64,000 bases of DNA, from the NCBI GenBank assembly GCA_947628755.1, contig CANRBC010000002.1, forward strand, positions 79,445 through 143,444. The letters are read 5' to 3'. The translations under genes were made by a program, and so were the position numbers. The number at the start of each line of letters is the position of its first letter. Position 1 is the first letter of the stretch. Shown here piece by piece: positions 53,427 through 63,152 of this stretch. A model generated the notes under the pieces. The model saw nothing but the letters and a program-made list of their open reading frames with translations. It was not told where the DNA came from and searched no databases. This stretch comes from an uncultured Clostridia bacterium (GTDB lineage Bacteria > Bacillota > Clostridia > Lachnospirales > CAG-274).

Positions 53427-54616
53427 TGAAGCCAAAGGATTATATTGCCGACAAGGTGCAGATAATGCCATGGTCGGGCATAAGAAAATTTTTTGATATT
53501 GCAAATGAAATGGAGGACGTTATTTCATTGGGCGTAGGCGAGCCCGATTTCGATACTCCATGGGCTATAAGAGAAAAGGGCATATATACTCTTGAAAAGG
53601 GAAAAACTGTCTATTCCTCCAATGCAGGACTTATGGAGCTAAGAAAGGAAATAGACAAATATCTTTCAAGAAGTATAGGGGTTAGCTACGACCCTGCTCA
53701 TGAAATCATTGTAACTGTGGGAGCAAGCGAAAGCATTGATTTGGCTATGAGAGCCATATTAAACGAGGGCGACGAGGTTCTTGTTCCCGAACCGTCTTAT
53801 GTAAGCTATAAGCCTTGCGTTACTATGGCGGACGGTGTTCCCGTTGTTGTAAATACCAAGGCGGAAAATAATTTCAAGCTGACTCCGGAGGATATTGCTG
53901 ACAAAATTACAGACAGGACAAAGGCGCTTCTTCTTCCTTATCCGAACAATCCGACAGGAGCTATTATGGAAAAGGCTGACGTTGAAAAGCTGGCAGAATT
54001 TTTGAAGGATAAGAATATACTCATAATAAGCGACGAAATATATTCTGAGCTTACCTACGGCGATAAAAAGCATTTTTCCATAGCTTCTATTGACTATATG
54101 AGGGAAAGAACTATTGTAATAAACGGCTTTTCAAAAGCCTATGCTATGACAGGCTGGCGTCTTGGCTACGCTGCAGGTCCAAAGGATATTATATCCGCAA
54201 TGACTAAAATACATCAGTATTGTATCATGTGCGCGCCTACCACAAGCCAGCACGCGGCTGTAGAGGCTTTGAGAAACTGCGACGATTCTGTAGCCGCTAT
54301 GAGAAGAGAATATGACAGAAGAAGACGCTTTATGAGAAAGGGCTTTCTGGATATGGGGCTTGACTGTTATGAGGCGCAGGGCGCTTTCTATCTTTTCCCC
54401 TGTATCAAATCAACAGGACTTTCATCAGATGAATTCTGCGAGAGGCTTCTTTTTGAAGAAAAGGTTGCCGTTGTTCCGGGCACAGCCTTCGGCGAATGTG
54501 GTGAAGGCTTCATAAGATGCTCTTATGCCTATTCCGTAGAGGAAATAAGAGTTGCTTTGGAAAAGATAGCTAAATTCATAAAAAAATTGAAAAATGAAAA
54601 GAGTGGTAATAAATGA
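53423..54616 (+). CDS. PLP-dependent class I/II aminotransferase
   Basis: 397 residues of fold-type I. Motifs: ISLGVGEPDFDTPW, YPNNPTGAIM, DEIYSELTYG, and the PLP Lys in INGFSKAYAMTGWRLGY (about residue 236). Closest by pattern to aspartate/alanine-type aminotransferases associated with an Lrp gene. Exact substrate not readable. Coupled by ATGA overlaps to both neighbours. Confidence 0.9.
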   Translation: MMKPKDYIADKVQIMPWSGIRKFFDIANEMEDVISLGVGEPDFDTPWAIREKGIYTLEKGKTVYSSNAGLMELRKEIDKYLSRSIGVSYDPAHEIIVTVGASESIDLAMRAILNEGDEVLVPEPSYVSYKPCVTMADGVPVVVNTKAENNFKLTPEDIADKITDRTKALLLPYPNNPTGAIMEKADVEKLAEFLKDKNILIISDEIYSELTYGDKKHFSIASIDYMRERTIVINGFSKAYAMTGWRLGYAAGPKDIISAMTKIHQYCIMCAPTTSQHAAVEALRNCDDSVAAMRREYDRRRRFMRKGFLDMGLDCYEAQGAFYLFPCIKSTGLSSDEFCERLLFEEKVAVVPGTAFGECGEGFIRCSYAYSVEEIRVALEKIAKFIKKLKNEKSGNK

Positions 54617-55350
54617 AATATGAGCAGCTTACGGAAATTGTAAAAAACAGCGACAATATAGTGTTTCTGGGCGGAGCGGGAGTTTCAACGGAAAGCAATA
54701 TTCCCGATTTCAGAAGCGAGGACGGACTGTATAATGCCAAGACGAAATACGGTCGTTCTCCCGAAACACTTATAAGCAGGAGCTTTTTCGACCGTAACAC
54801 GGAGATTTTCTACGACTATTATAAAAACAATATGATTTACCTTGACGCAAAGCCAAACAAGGCTCATTACGCTCTTGCCGAGCTTGAGAAAATGTGTAAG
54901 CTCAAGGCTGTGGTCACTCAGAATATAGACGGATTGCATCAGCTTGCAGGCAGCAAGAGGGTATATGAGCTTCACGGCAGCGTACATAGAAATTACTGTA
55001 TGAAATGCAATAAATTCTATACCGCTGCGGAAATTCTCACTATGAATGGCGTTCCCCGCTGTGAGTGCGGAGGTATTATAAAGCCTGATGTAGTGCTATA
55101 TGAGGAGGGGCTTGACGATAAGGTGTGGAACGGCGCTTATAATGCTATAAAAAAAGCGGATGTCCTTATTGTAGGCGGCACTTCTCTTGTTGTATATCCC
55201 GCCGCAGGACTTGTAGGCATATATAAGGGAAATGATTTGGTGCTTATAAATAAAAGCACAACTTCCTACGACAGTATGGCTAAGATTGCTATACACGAAA
55301 GTATAGGTCAGGTGCTTTCAACCGTAGTTGAAAATCTGAAAACGGTATAG
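54613..55350 (+). CDS. cobB: NAD-dependent protein deacylase (sirtuin)
   Basis: 245 residues. GGAGVSTESNIPDFRS (NAD binding, about residues 20-35), TQNIDGLHQLAG, catalytic His in VYELHGSVHRNYC, Zn cysteines CMKC and CECGG, and GGTSLVVYPAAGL. Removes acetyl groups from Lys using NAD. Overlaps the aminotransferase stop; followed by a strong terminator. Confidence 0.94.
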   Translation: MKYEQLTEIVKNSDNIVFLGGAGVSTESNIPDFRSEDGLYNAKTKYGRSPETLISRSFFDRNTEIFYDYYKNNMIYLDAKPNKAHYALAELEKMCKLKAVVTQNIDGLHQLAGSKRVYELHGSVHRNYCMKCNKFYTAAEILTMNGVPRCECGGIIKPDVVLYEEGLDDKVWNGAYNAIKKADVLIVGGTSLVVYPAAGLVGIYKGNDLVLINKSTTSYDSMAKIAIHESIGQVLSTVVENLKTV

Positions 55351-55384
55351 TTAAAGTGTTTCGGCGTTTTTTAGAAATATAAGC

Positions 55385-55417
55385 GGCATACGGCTTAATA
55401 TCCGTATGCCATTTTTA
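55385..55417 (+). terminator. Terminator of the lrp-cobB operon
   Basis: Perfect 9-bp stem GGCATACGG / CCGTATGCC then ATTTTTATTT. Confidence 0.9.
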
Positions 55418-55418
55418 T

Positions 55419-55447
55419 TTGCAAAATATACAATAATATGTTATAAT
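55419..55447 (+). promoter_or_regulatory. Promoter of the miaB-mutS operon
   Basis: TTGCAA (55419-55424), 17-base spacer, TATAAT (55442-55447). Confidence 0.75.
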
Positions 55448-55487
55448 ATTTAAGATTATATTTCCATTGCAAAACGGAGGAAGCGCT

Positions 55488-56903
55488 GTGGCAGAAAATA
55501 ATAAAATACCGTCAGCCGAGCTTGAAAGACAGCAGGGCTTTATGGATAAAATAAAAAAAATAAACGAAGATTTCTACAACAAAAAGGGCAGACGTAAAAC
55601 CATGTATATACAAACCTTCGGCTGCCAGATGAATGCCCATGATTCCGAAAAAATACACGGTATGCTTTCGGAAATGGGCTACGAGCCTGCCAAGGAGGAA
55701 AAGGATGCCGATTTTGTAATATACAATACCTGCTGCGTAAGAGAAAATGCGGAAAACAAGGTCTATGGCAATCTTGGATATTTAAAACATCAGAAAAAGA
55801 GAAATCCCTATATGAAAATAGCTCTGTGCGGCTGTATGATGCAGCAGGAAACCGTACTGCAGACCATAAAAGAAAAATATGCTCATGTGGATATTGTTTT
55901 CGGTACATTCAACTTATATAAACTGGCAGAGCTTATATATATAAATCACGAAACAAACGCGCCTGTTTTTGATATATGGAAGGAGCATGGCGATATAGTT
56001 GAAGATTTGCCAAGCATAAGGCACTTTAAGTATAAGGCAAGCGTCAACATTATGTTTGGCTGCAACAATTTTTGCTCATATTGTATTGTCCCTTATGTAA
56101 GAGGACGGGAAAGAAGCCGCTGTCCCGAGGATATACTCCAAGAGATAAGAGGACTTGCAAAGGACGGTGTCAAGGAGATAATGCTTCTTGGACAGAATGT
56201 AAACAGCTATGGAAAAGGACTTGACGAGGATATAACATTTGCTCAGCTGCTTCGCAGAGTAAATGAAATTGAGGGTATAGAGAGAATACGATTTATGACA
56301 TCTCACCCCAAGGACCTCAGTGATGAACTCATATATGCCATGAGAGATTGCCATAAGGTGTGCCATCACATACACCTTCCTTTCCAGGCAGGCAACAACG
56401 AAATACTTCGTGTAATGAACCGTAAGTACACAAAGGAGCAGTATTTGGCTCTTGTAGACAAGATAAAGACGGAGATACCGGACATAGCCGTTACAACGGA
56501 TATTATAGTTGGATTTCCCGGAGAGGACGACGCCTGCGTTGACGATACTATTGACGTTATAAAAAAGGCAAGATTTAACGGTGCATTTACATTTATTTAC
56601 TCAAAGAGAACAGGAACGCCTGCAGCTGCTATGGAGCAGGTGCCGGAGGAGGATGCCAAAAGAAATTTCAACAGGGTGCTTGATGCCCTAAACCCCATTA
56701 TATACGAGCTTAATTGTGAAAAGGTAGGCAAGGTATATAAAGTGCTTGCCGAGGATACAAGCAGCGACGCCGAGTTTATAACAGGCAGACTTGAGGACAA
56801 TTCTCTTGTGCATTTCCGCGGAGATGAAAGCCTGCTGGGAGAGATAACCGATGTCAGAATAACAGACTGCAAGACATTTTATTTAATAGGAGAAAGGATA
56901 TAA
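55488..56903 (+). CDS. miaB: tRNA methylthiotransferase MiaB
   Basis: 471 residues starting at GTG, since ACGGAGGAA lies 6 bases upstream and an earlier TTG frame would include the ribosome site itself. Radical-SAM enzyme that makes ms2i6A37 in tRNA. UPF0004 domain with TFGCQMNAHDSE, TCCVRENAENK and LCGCMMQQ; radical-SAM cluster GCNNFCSYCIVPYVRGRERSR; TRAM domain at the C-terminus. The miaB-ymcA-mutS-mutL order matches Bacillus. Confidence 0.96.
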   Translation: MAENNKIPSAELERQQGFMDKIKKINEDFYNKKGRRKTMYIQTFGCQMNAHDSEKIHGMLSEMGYEPAKEEKDADFVIYNTCCVRENAENKVYGNLGYLKHQKKRNPYMKIALCGCMMQQETVLQTIKEKYAHVDIVFGTFNLYKLAELIYINHETNAPVFDIWKEHGDIVEDLPSIRHFKYKASVNIMFGCNNFCSYCIVPYVRGRERSRCPEDILQEIRGLAKDGVKEIMLLGQNVNSYGKGLDEDITFAQLLRRVNEIEGIERIRFMTSHPKDLSDELIYAMRDCHKVCHHIHLPFQAGNNEILRVMNRKYTKEQYLALVDKIKTEIPDIAVTTDIIVGFPGEDDACVDDTIDVIKKARFNGAFTFIYSKRTGTPAAAMEQVPEEDAKRNFNRVLDALNPIIYELNCEKVGKVYKVLAEDTSSDAEFITGRLEDNSLVHFRGDESLLGEITDVRITDCKTFYLIGERI

Positions 56904-56908
56904 GGAAT

Positions 56909-57298
56909 ATGACTGTATTTGAACAGGCAAGAGAGCTTGCCAACTCACTTTTGGAAAGCAAGCAAGGAAAAAGAATGAAAGAAACGCAATATATTTTTGA
57001 CGGCAATGATGAAGCAAGACAGCAGCTTCTGGACTATACCAATTACAGAGAAGCCATTAACACAAGAGTACAGTCCGGAGAGCTTACCGAGGAGGAAATG
57101 AAAGCTGAAGCCAAGAAGCTGCAGGCTATGATAACAGAGCTCAAGAAAAACCCCATTATCAACAATATGGTAAATGCCGAGGGAGAATTCAGAGCCCTTG
57201 TAAATCAAGTAATGAGTATATTTAATTCAACCTTGAGCGGAGATATAGAAGAGGGCGGCTGCAACGGTAATTGCAGCGGCTGCAGCGGCTGTCACTAA
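56909..57298 (+). CDS. YlbF/YmcA (RicA-like) family protein with cysteine tail
   Basis: 129 residues. Helical YlbF-family body (FEQARELANSLLESKQGK, REAINTRVQSGELTEEEMKAEAKKL in two parts, VNAEGEFRALVNQVMSIFN). It ends in a four-cysteine tail, GCNGNCSGCSGCH. In Bacillus the YlbF-YmcA-YaaT complex carries Fe-S clusters on such cysteines and promotes RNase Y cleavage. Position between miaB and mutS equals that of ymcA. Confidence 0.88.
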   Translation: MTVFEQARELANSLLESKQGKRMKETQYIFDGNDEARQQLLDYTNYREAINTRVQSGELTEEEMKAEAKKLQAMITELKKNPIINNMVNAEGEFRALVNQVMSIFNSTLSGDIEEGGCNGNCSGCSGCH

Positions 57299-57310
57299 GG
57301 AGAAATAACT

Positions 57311-59908
57311 ATGGCAAAGCTATCACCTATGATGGAGCAGTATATGCAGGTCAAGGAAAAGTATAAATATTGTCTGCTCTTTTACAGATTAGGCGATTTT
57401 TATGAGCTTTTCTACGACGATGCCATTATTGCCTCCAGAGAACTTGAAATAACACTTACGGGAAAGGATTGCGGTCAGGAGGAAAGAGCGCCCATGTGCG
57501 GCGTTCCGTTCCATTCGGCAGACGGATATATTGCCAAGCTCATAGAAAAGGGCTATAAGGTGGCAATATGCGAGCAGACGGAAGACCCTAAAAAGGCAAA
57601 GGGCATTGTTAAAAGAGAGGTAATACGAGTTATCACTCCGGGTACTGTGCTGGATACCAATGTTCTTGACGAGGGCAGAAACAATTATATAATGTGCATA
57701 TTTAAAAACACGGAGGGATATGGCGTATCTGTGTGTGACGTATCCACAGGCGAATTTATGGTAACTGATTTTGATGCGGATATGTCTTCAAAGGTCATTG
57801 ATGAAATAGCGCGCTTTAATCCTGCCGAGATAATATGCAACGACGCTGTGGATTTGGAGGAGAGCATTAGCAATATATTCAATATAAAGCTCAACCGCTG
57901 CAGTAACTGGACTTTTGACTATCAGAATGCCAGTATTTGCTTGTGCAATCATTTCAATACACTTAATCTTGCAGGCTTCGGTCTGGAAAACGACAGGCTT
58001 TGCATAAGCGCCGCAGGAGCTCTCATGCAGTATCTTATTGAAACACAGATGAATAACCTTTCTCATATACTTAATATAAAAAAGTATTCTTCAAACAAGT
58101 TTATGATACTGGATATAAGCTCAAGAAGAAATCTGGAGCTTACCGAAACAATGAGAGATAAAACAAAGAAGGGCTCTCTTTTATGGGTGCTTGACAGGAC
58201 AAAAACGGCTATGGGAGCGCGGCTTTTGAGAAGCTGGATAGAACAGCCCCTTATAAACACCGAGGATATACAGCAAAGACTGGATGCAGTCGAATGTCTT
58301 AAAAATAACATGTTTGAGCGAGAGGATTTGAAGGAGATACTCAATACCATTTACGATATTGAAAGACTTATGGGCAGGGTGATATACGCTACTGCCAACG
58401 CAAAGGACCTTATAGCTCTTCGGGATTCCTTTAAGTATCTGCCTTCACTTAAGAACATTATAACCGCTTTTGACTGTAAATATATAAAGGATATATATAA
58501 TAGCTTTGACTGTCTTGAGGATATATATAAGCTCATTGACGAAAGCATTAACCCTGAGCCGCCTTTCAGCGTAAGAGAAGGCAAGCTGATAAGAAAGGGC
58601 TATAATGCAGAGATAGACAGACTTAACGAAGCCAAAGAAAACGGCGCTCAATGGCTAAAGGACCTTGAAGAAAAGGAAAAGGAAGAAACAGGCATAAAGG
58701 GTCTCAGAATAAAATTCAACAAGGTTTTCGGCTATTCCATAGAGGTCACGAATTCCTATAAGGACAGCGTACCAGAAAGATATATAAGAAAACAGACTCT
58801 TACAAATGCCGAAAGATTTATTACTCCTGAGCTTAAGGAGATAGAGGAAACTATTTTAGGCGCAGAGGAAAAGGCAATAGCTCTTGAATATCAGCTTTTC
58901 TGTGATATACGTTCAAGGGTTGCCTCCAATGTCAACAGAATAAAGGAAATGGCAGGCTATATCTCCATGCTCGACGCTATTATGTCCTTGGGAGAGGTCG
59001 CCGATAAAAATAACTACGTTAAGCCTGTTGTAAATAACGGCAGCGTTATAGATATTAAAAACGGCAGACACCCGGTTGTGGAAAAGCTCAGCAAGGAGGG
59101 CTTTATCCCCAACGATACATATCTTGACGGTGAGGAAAACACACTCTCTATAATAACTGGACCAAATATGGCGGGCAAGTCCACCTATATGCGCCAGACT
59201 GCTCTTATTGTGCTTATGGCGCAGACGGGCAGCTTTATTCCTGCGGACAGCGGCGAAATAGGCATTACAGACAGGATATTTACAAGAGTAGGCGCTTCCG
59301 ACGACCTTGCCACAGGTCAGTCAACGTTTATGATAGAAATGGTCGAAGTCGCAAATATTCTTAATAACGCAGGCAAAAAAAGTCTGCTTATACTGGACGA
59401 GATAGGCAGAGGAACATCTACATTTGACGGACTTAGCATAGCCTGGGCGGTGCTTGAATATATAGCCAATAAAATAGGCGCAAGAACTCTTTTTGCCACA
59501 CATTATCATGAGCTTACCGAGCTTGAAGGCAAGGTAAAGGGCGTTAAGAATTATTGCGTAAGCGTCAAGGAGCAGGGAGAGGACGTTATATTCCTGAGAA
59601 AGATAATTCCCGGAGGAACTGACAGAAGCTACGGCGTACACGTTGCAAAGCTGGCAGGCGTTCCCCGTGTTGTTGTAAAAAGGGCAAATAAAATATTATC
59701 TGCTCTCGGCGCAGCCAACAATGCAGGCAATGTTGCGGCGGTGGAGGGGGATTTTTCTTATGACGACGAGCCCTACGACGACAAAATCATATTCCTTAAT
59801 GAGCTTACAAAGGAATTTAACGATATGGATATAAACACCATAACGCCTTTTGAGGCTATGAAAAAGCTGTATGATATAAAGGATAAGCTGCATAAGCTGG
59901 ATGAATAG
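57311..59908 (+). CDS. mutS: DNA mismatch repair protein MutS
   Basis: 865 residues. Mismatch-recognition domain with FYRLGDFYELFYDDA (Phe-x-Glu at FYE), connector and lever helices, then the ATPase with GPNMAGKSTYMRQ (Walker A, about residue 618), LDEIGRGTSTFDGLS and THYHELTEL. Recognises base mismatches and recruits MutL, encoded 11 bases downstream. Confidence 0.97.
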   Translation: MAKLSPMMEQYMQVKEKYKYCLLFYRLGDFYELFYDDAIIASRELEITLTGKDCGQEERAPMCGVPFHSADGYIAKLIEKGYKVAICEQTEDPKKAKGIVKREVIRVITPGTVLDTNVLDEGRNNYIMCIFKNTEGYGVSVCDVSTGEFMVTDFDADMSSKVIDEIARFNPAEIICNDAVDLEESISNIFNIKLNRCSNWTFDYQNASICLCNHFNTLNLAGFGLENDRLCISAAGALMQYLIETQMNNLSHILNIKKYSSNKFMILDISSRRNLELTETMRDKTKKGSLLWVLDRTKTAMGARLLRSWIEQPLINTEDIQQRLDAVECLKNNMFEREDLKEILNTIYDIERLMGRVIYATANAKDLIALRDSFKYLPSLKNIITAFDCKYIKDIYNSFDCLEDIYKLIDESINPEPPFSVREGKLIRKGYNAEIDRLNEAKENGAQWLKDLEEKEKEETGIKGLRIKFNKVFGYSIEVTNSYKDSVPERYIRKQTLTNAERFITPELKEIEETILGAEEKAIALEYQLFCDIRSRVASNVNRIKEMAGYISMLDAIMSLGEVADKNNYVKPVVNNGSVIDIKNGRHPVVEKLSKEGFIPNDTYLDGEENTLSIITGPNMAGKSTYMRQTALIVLMAQTGSFIPADSGEIGITDRIFTRVGASDDLATGQSTFMIEMVEVANILNNAGKKSLLILDEIGRGTSTFDGLSIAWAVLEYIANKIGARTLFATHYHELTELEGKVKGVKNYCVSVKEQGEDVIFLRKIIPGGTDRSYGVHVAKLAGVPRVVVKRANKILSALGAANNAGNVAAVEGDFSYDDEPYDDKIIFLNELTKEFNDMDINTITPFEAMKKLYDIKDKLHKLDE

Positions 59909-59919
59909 AGGTAATTATA

Positions 59920-61797
59920 ATGAACGGTATAAAGCTGCTTGAAAACAATCTCATAAATAAAATTGCCGCAGGCGAGGTAGTTGAACGCCCTGCCTCTGCT
60001 GTAAAGGAGCTTATGGAAAATTCCATAGATGCAGGAGCTACCTCTGTTACCGTGGAAATATCCGGCGGCGGCATAGATTTCATAAAGGTAACAGACAACG
60101 GCAAAGGAATACCTGCAGATGAGGTTAAGACTGCCTTTTTGCGTCACGCCACAAGCAAGCTCAGAAAAATAGAGGATTTGGACGATATTATGACCTTGGG
60201 CTTCAGAGGAGAGGCTCTTTCAAGTATTGCCTCTGTTGCCCAGGTGGAAATGCTTACAAAGACATCAGAGCAGGAGCTTGGCGTAAGAATAGTCATCAAC
60301 GGCGGAAAGGTGGAAAAGGAAGAAAAGTATGCCGCAAATACGGGAACGGTCTTTACTATGAAAAATCTTTTCTACAATACTCCCGCAAGGCGCAAATTTC
60401 TTAAAAAAGCAGCTGTTGAGGGCGGCTATGTTTCAGAAGCGGTTCAAAGAATAGCCTTGGGACATCCGGAAGTTGCAATCAAGTATATAAATAACGGAAA
60501 CACGGTTTTGCAAACCTCCGGAAATAACGATATGAAAACGGCTGTACTATATATATTTGGCAAAACCATAGCAAACGAAATGCTAAATGTAAGCTGCTCA
60601 AAGGCAGGCTACAATATAAACGGACTTATTGCAAAGCCTGAGCTTTCAAGAGGAAGCAGAGGCTATGAATATTTCTTTATAAACGGCAGATATATTAAAA
60701 GCTCTGTGGTGTCCGAGGCAATAGAGGACGCCTACAAGGGCAGACTTATGGTAGGAAAATTTCCTGTATTTATGCTTAATATGACAGTGCCTGCCAATAC
60801 CGTTGATGTAAACGTTCACCCTACAAAGCTGGAGGTTAGGTTTTCCGACGACAGCCTTATATACGATATTATATACGATGCTGTTACCAAGACGCTTAAG
60901 GACACAAACCTTATACCAAATGTAAGCTGGGACAGGGAAAAGAAAGCAAAACCGGAGCCTGTGCAGCAGATAAAACTGGATGAAAGCAATAGCGACATCA
61001 GATACGACGATATTTCCTATAAGGCTATGCCCGCAGCTTCACCCATTGTTTTATCCGACAGCGCAGGAGAAAAAAGCAAGAAGCCTGTAAGCAAAGCCAT
61101 AGATACGCTTTATCCCAATACTGAAGAAAAGGAAATAAAAATACTTAACAGCGTTCTTTCCGAAAACGCCGAAAGGATAAAAGCCGAAAGCGTTCCAGAG
61201 AAAAAGCCTTTCTTTAACAATTACAGAATAATCGGTCAGATATTCGGCACGTACTGGATAATAGAGCAAAACAACAGTATGTATCTTATAGACCAGCATG
61301 CAGCTCATGAAAGGGCTTTGTATGAAGAGTTTATTGAAAAATTCAAAAGCTCTTCACCCTCCTCTCAAAGACTTGTGCAGCCTATTGCCGTAGACCTTAC
61401 GGAAAAGGAAAAGGTAATACTGGAGGAAAACATGGAGCTTCTGGAGAGCTTTGGCTTTGAAATAGAGGAATTCGGCAGAGGTACTTATGCTCTTAGAGCT
61501 GTGCCATATATATTCAATTCTCCGGGAAATGTAGGATTTTTTACGGATATTATAGACGCTTTGGAGGAAAAAAATATTAAAAGTATTTATGATACCAGAG
61601 AGGACGCTATTGCAACAATGAGCTGCAAGGCGGCAGTAAAGGGCAATGACCGTCTTAGCTTCAGTGAGGCTCAGGCGCTTATACAAAAGATTTTGAAGCT
61701 TGAAAATCCCTTTTCCTGTCCCCATGGCAGACCTACTGTCATTGAAATGACAAGATATGAGCTTGAAAAAAAATTCAAGAGAATACAGGATAGATAG
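59920..61797 (+). CDS. mutL: DNA mismatch repair protein MutL (endonuclease type)
   Basis: 625 residues. GHKL ATPase (ELMENSIDAGAT, DNGKGIPADE, GFRGEALSSI), DNA-binding motif PARRKFLKK, a variable linker, and a C-terminal domain with DQHAAHERALYE, matching the DQHA-x2-E-x4-E nicking-endonuclease motif, plus CPHGRPT. This is the MutH-independent type of nicking MutL. Confidence 0.96.
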   Translation: MNGIKLLENNLINKIAAGEVVERPASAVKELMENSIDAGATSVTVEISGGGIDFIKVTDNGKGIPADEVKTAFLRHATSKLRKIEDLDDIMTLGFRGEALSSIASVAQVEMLTKTSEQELGVRIVINGGKVEKEEKYAANTGTVFTMKNLFYNTPARRKFLKKAAVEGGYVSEAVQRIALGHPEVAIKYINNGNTVLQTSGNNDMKTAVLYIFGKTIANEMLNVSCSKAGYNINGLIAKPELSRGSRGYEYFFINGRYIKSSVVSEAIEDAYKGRLMVGKFPVFMLNMTVPANTVDVNVHPTKLEVRFSDDSLIYDIIYDAVTKTLKDTNLIPNVSWDREKKAKPEPVQQIKLDESNSDIRYDDISYKAMPAASPIVLSDSAGEKSKKPVSKAIDTLYPNTEEKEIKILNSVLSENAERIKAESVPEKKPFFNNYRIIGQIFGTYWIIEQNNSMYLIDQHAAHERALYEEFIEKFKSSSPSSQRLVQPIAVDLTEKEKVILEENMELLESFGFEIEEFGRGTYALRAVPYIFNSPGNVGFFTDIIDALEEKNIKSIYDTREDAIATMSCKAAVKGNDRLSFSEAQALIQKILKLENPFSCPHGRPTVIEMTRYELEKKFKRIQDR

Positions 61798-61809
61798 TAA
61801 GGAGTATAA

Positions 61810-62385
61810 ATGTATATGAAAATTTTATCTTTCGCTATGAATATCATAGGAATTATAATTGCCGTAACATTATTTGAATATTTTAAAGCTCTTATTTCCA
61901 CGCTTCAGGGCGATAATATGCCAAAAGCCCAAAACAGACTTACGCTTAATCCCATATCCCATTTTGAGCCTGTGGGATTTATCATATTTATGTTTACAGG
62001 CTATGGCTGGGGCAATCCCGTGCCGACAAGCAGCGTTAATTATAAGGACAAAAAAGGCTGTACTGTTATAACCTACGGTCTGCCCATTGTTATATGTATT
62101 GCTCTTGGAGTAATATTAAGGCTTATTGCAGTTGTGCTTTCGGACACAGGCATAGCTTATCTGTTCTTATATCAGACGGCAAAATGCCTTGTATCAATAG
62201 GTATTTTCAATATTGTGCCTGTATATCCCTTAAGCGGAAGCTATATACTCAAATGCTTCTTAAAGCCGAACTCTGCCGTTAAATTCGCGCAGAACGAAAA
62301 GATAATACAGATACTTGTTGTATTTCTGCTGCTTATAGGTATTCTGGGAAAAGTGCTTGATATATTCGTAAATATTTTTATTTAA
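61810..62385 (+). CDS. Site-2-protease-like membrane protein lacking zinc ligands
   Basis: 191 residues, homologous to M50 site-2 proteases by RLTLNPISHFEPVGF, GYGWGNPVP and NIVPVYPLSGSYIL, with about five hydrophobic helices. The active-site HExxH is FEYFK (residues 22-26), so both zinc His are lost, and the Asp of the DG motif is Ser142. It should therefore be catalytically dead, perhaps a substrate-binding or scaffolding relative. Start ATG 61810 follows AAGGAG. Sits where active M50 genes often precede scpA. Confidence 0.82.
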   Translation: MYMKILSFAMNIIGIIIAVTLFEYFKALISTLQGDNMPKAQNRLTLNPISHFEPVGFIIFMFTGYGWGNPVPTSSVNYKDKKGCTVITYGLPIVICIALGVILRLIAVVLSDTGIAYLFLYQTAKCLVSIGIFNIVPVYPLSGSYILKCFLKPNSAVKFAQNEKIIQILVVFLLLIGILGKVLDIFVNIFI

Positions 62386-62395
62386 GGGTGGTTGT

Positions 62396-63151
62396 ATGAA
62401 CGTCAATGTCAGGCTTGACAGCTTTGAAGGTCCTATGGACTTGCTTTACAGCCTTATAATTAAAAATAAAATAGATATATATGATATTCCTATTGCCGAG
62501 ATTACAGAGCAGTATCTTGCGTATATAGAGGAAATGAAGCAGTACAATATGGAATCTATAAGCGAGTTTCTTATTATGGCGGCAACGCTTATTGAAATCA
62601 AATCAAAAATGCTTCTTCCAAAAGAGGTAGATGAAAATAATGAGGAAATCGACCCAAGAGAAGAGCTTGTGGCAAGGCTTATTGAATACAAGAAATTCAA
62701 GGGAATAGCGATAGATTTCAATGAAAAGCAGAAAACGTCAGGCTATTCTTACTATAAGTCAGGTGATAAGGATATTATTGATAAGATAAGAAAGGATGTT
62801 CCCAAATCTGTTGAGGATATATTAAACGGCGCTGACGGTCAGATGCTTATAAATGCCTTTTATGAGGTGCTGAGAAGACGCGAGGTCATAACCGATAAAA
62901 TAAGGAGTGGCTTTAATTCCGTAGACAGAGAGGAATTTACGTTAGAGGAAAAGACCCGTCACATAGAAGGACTTATAAAAAAGAATAAAAAAATCAGCTT
63001 TTTTAAAATATTCGGAGAAAAAAGCTCTAAAAACGAAATTGTTGTCACTTTTTTGGCTATGCTTCAGCTTATTAAGGATAAAAAAATATTTATTTCCCAG
63101 AAAAGAATATTTGACGACATAACGATTACTTCTTATAAGGAGGCAAGCTGA
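62396..63151 (+). CDS. scpA: Segregation and condensation protein A
   Basis: 251-residue kleisin that bridges the SMC heads. N-terminal family signature VRLDSFEGPMDLLYSLI and IYDIPIAEITEQYLAYI; LIEIKSKMLLP; C-terminal winged helix (NEIVVTFLAMLQLIKDKKI). Ends 1 base before scpB. Partner of the SMC encoded at the left edge of this window. Confidence 0.96.
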   Translation: MNVNVRLDSFEGPMDLLYSLIIKNKIDIYDIPIAEITEQYLAYIEEMKQYNMESISEFLIMAATLIEIKSKMLLPKEVDENNEEIDPREELVARLIEYKKFKGIAIDFNEKQKTSGYSYYKSGDKDIIDKIRKDVPKSVEDILNGADGQMLINAFYEVLRRREVITDKIRSGFNSVDREEFTLEEKTRHIEGLIKKNKKISFFKIFGEKSSKNEIVVTFLAMLQLIKDKKIFISQKRIFDDITITSYKEAS

Positions 63152-63152
63152 A

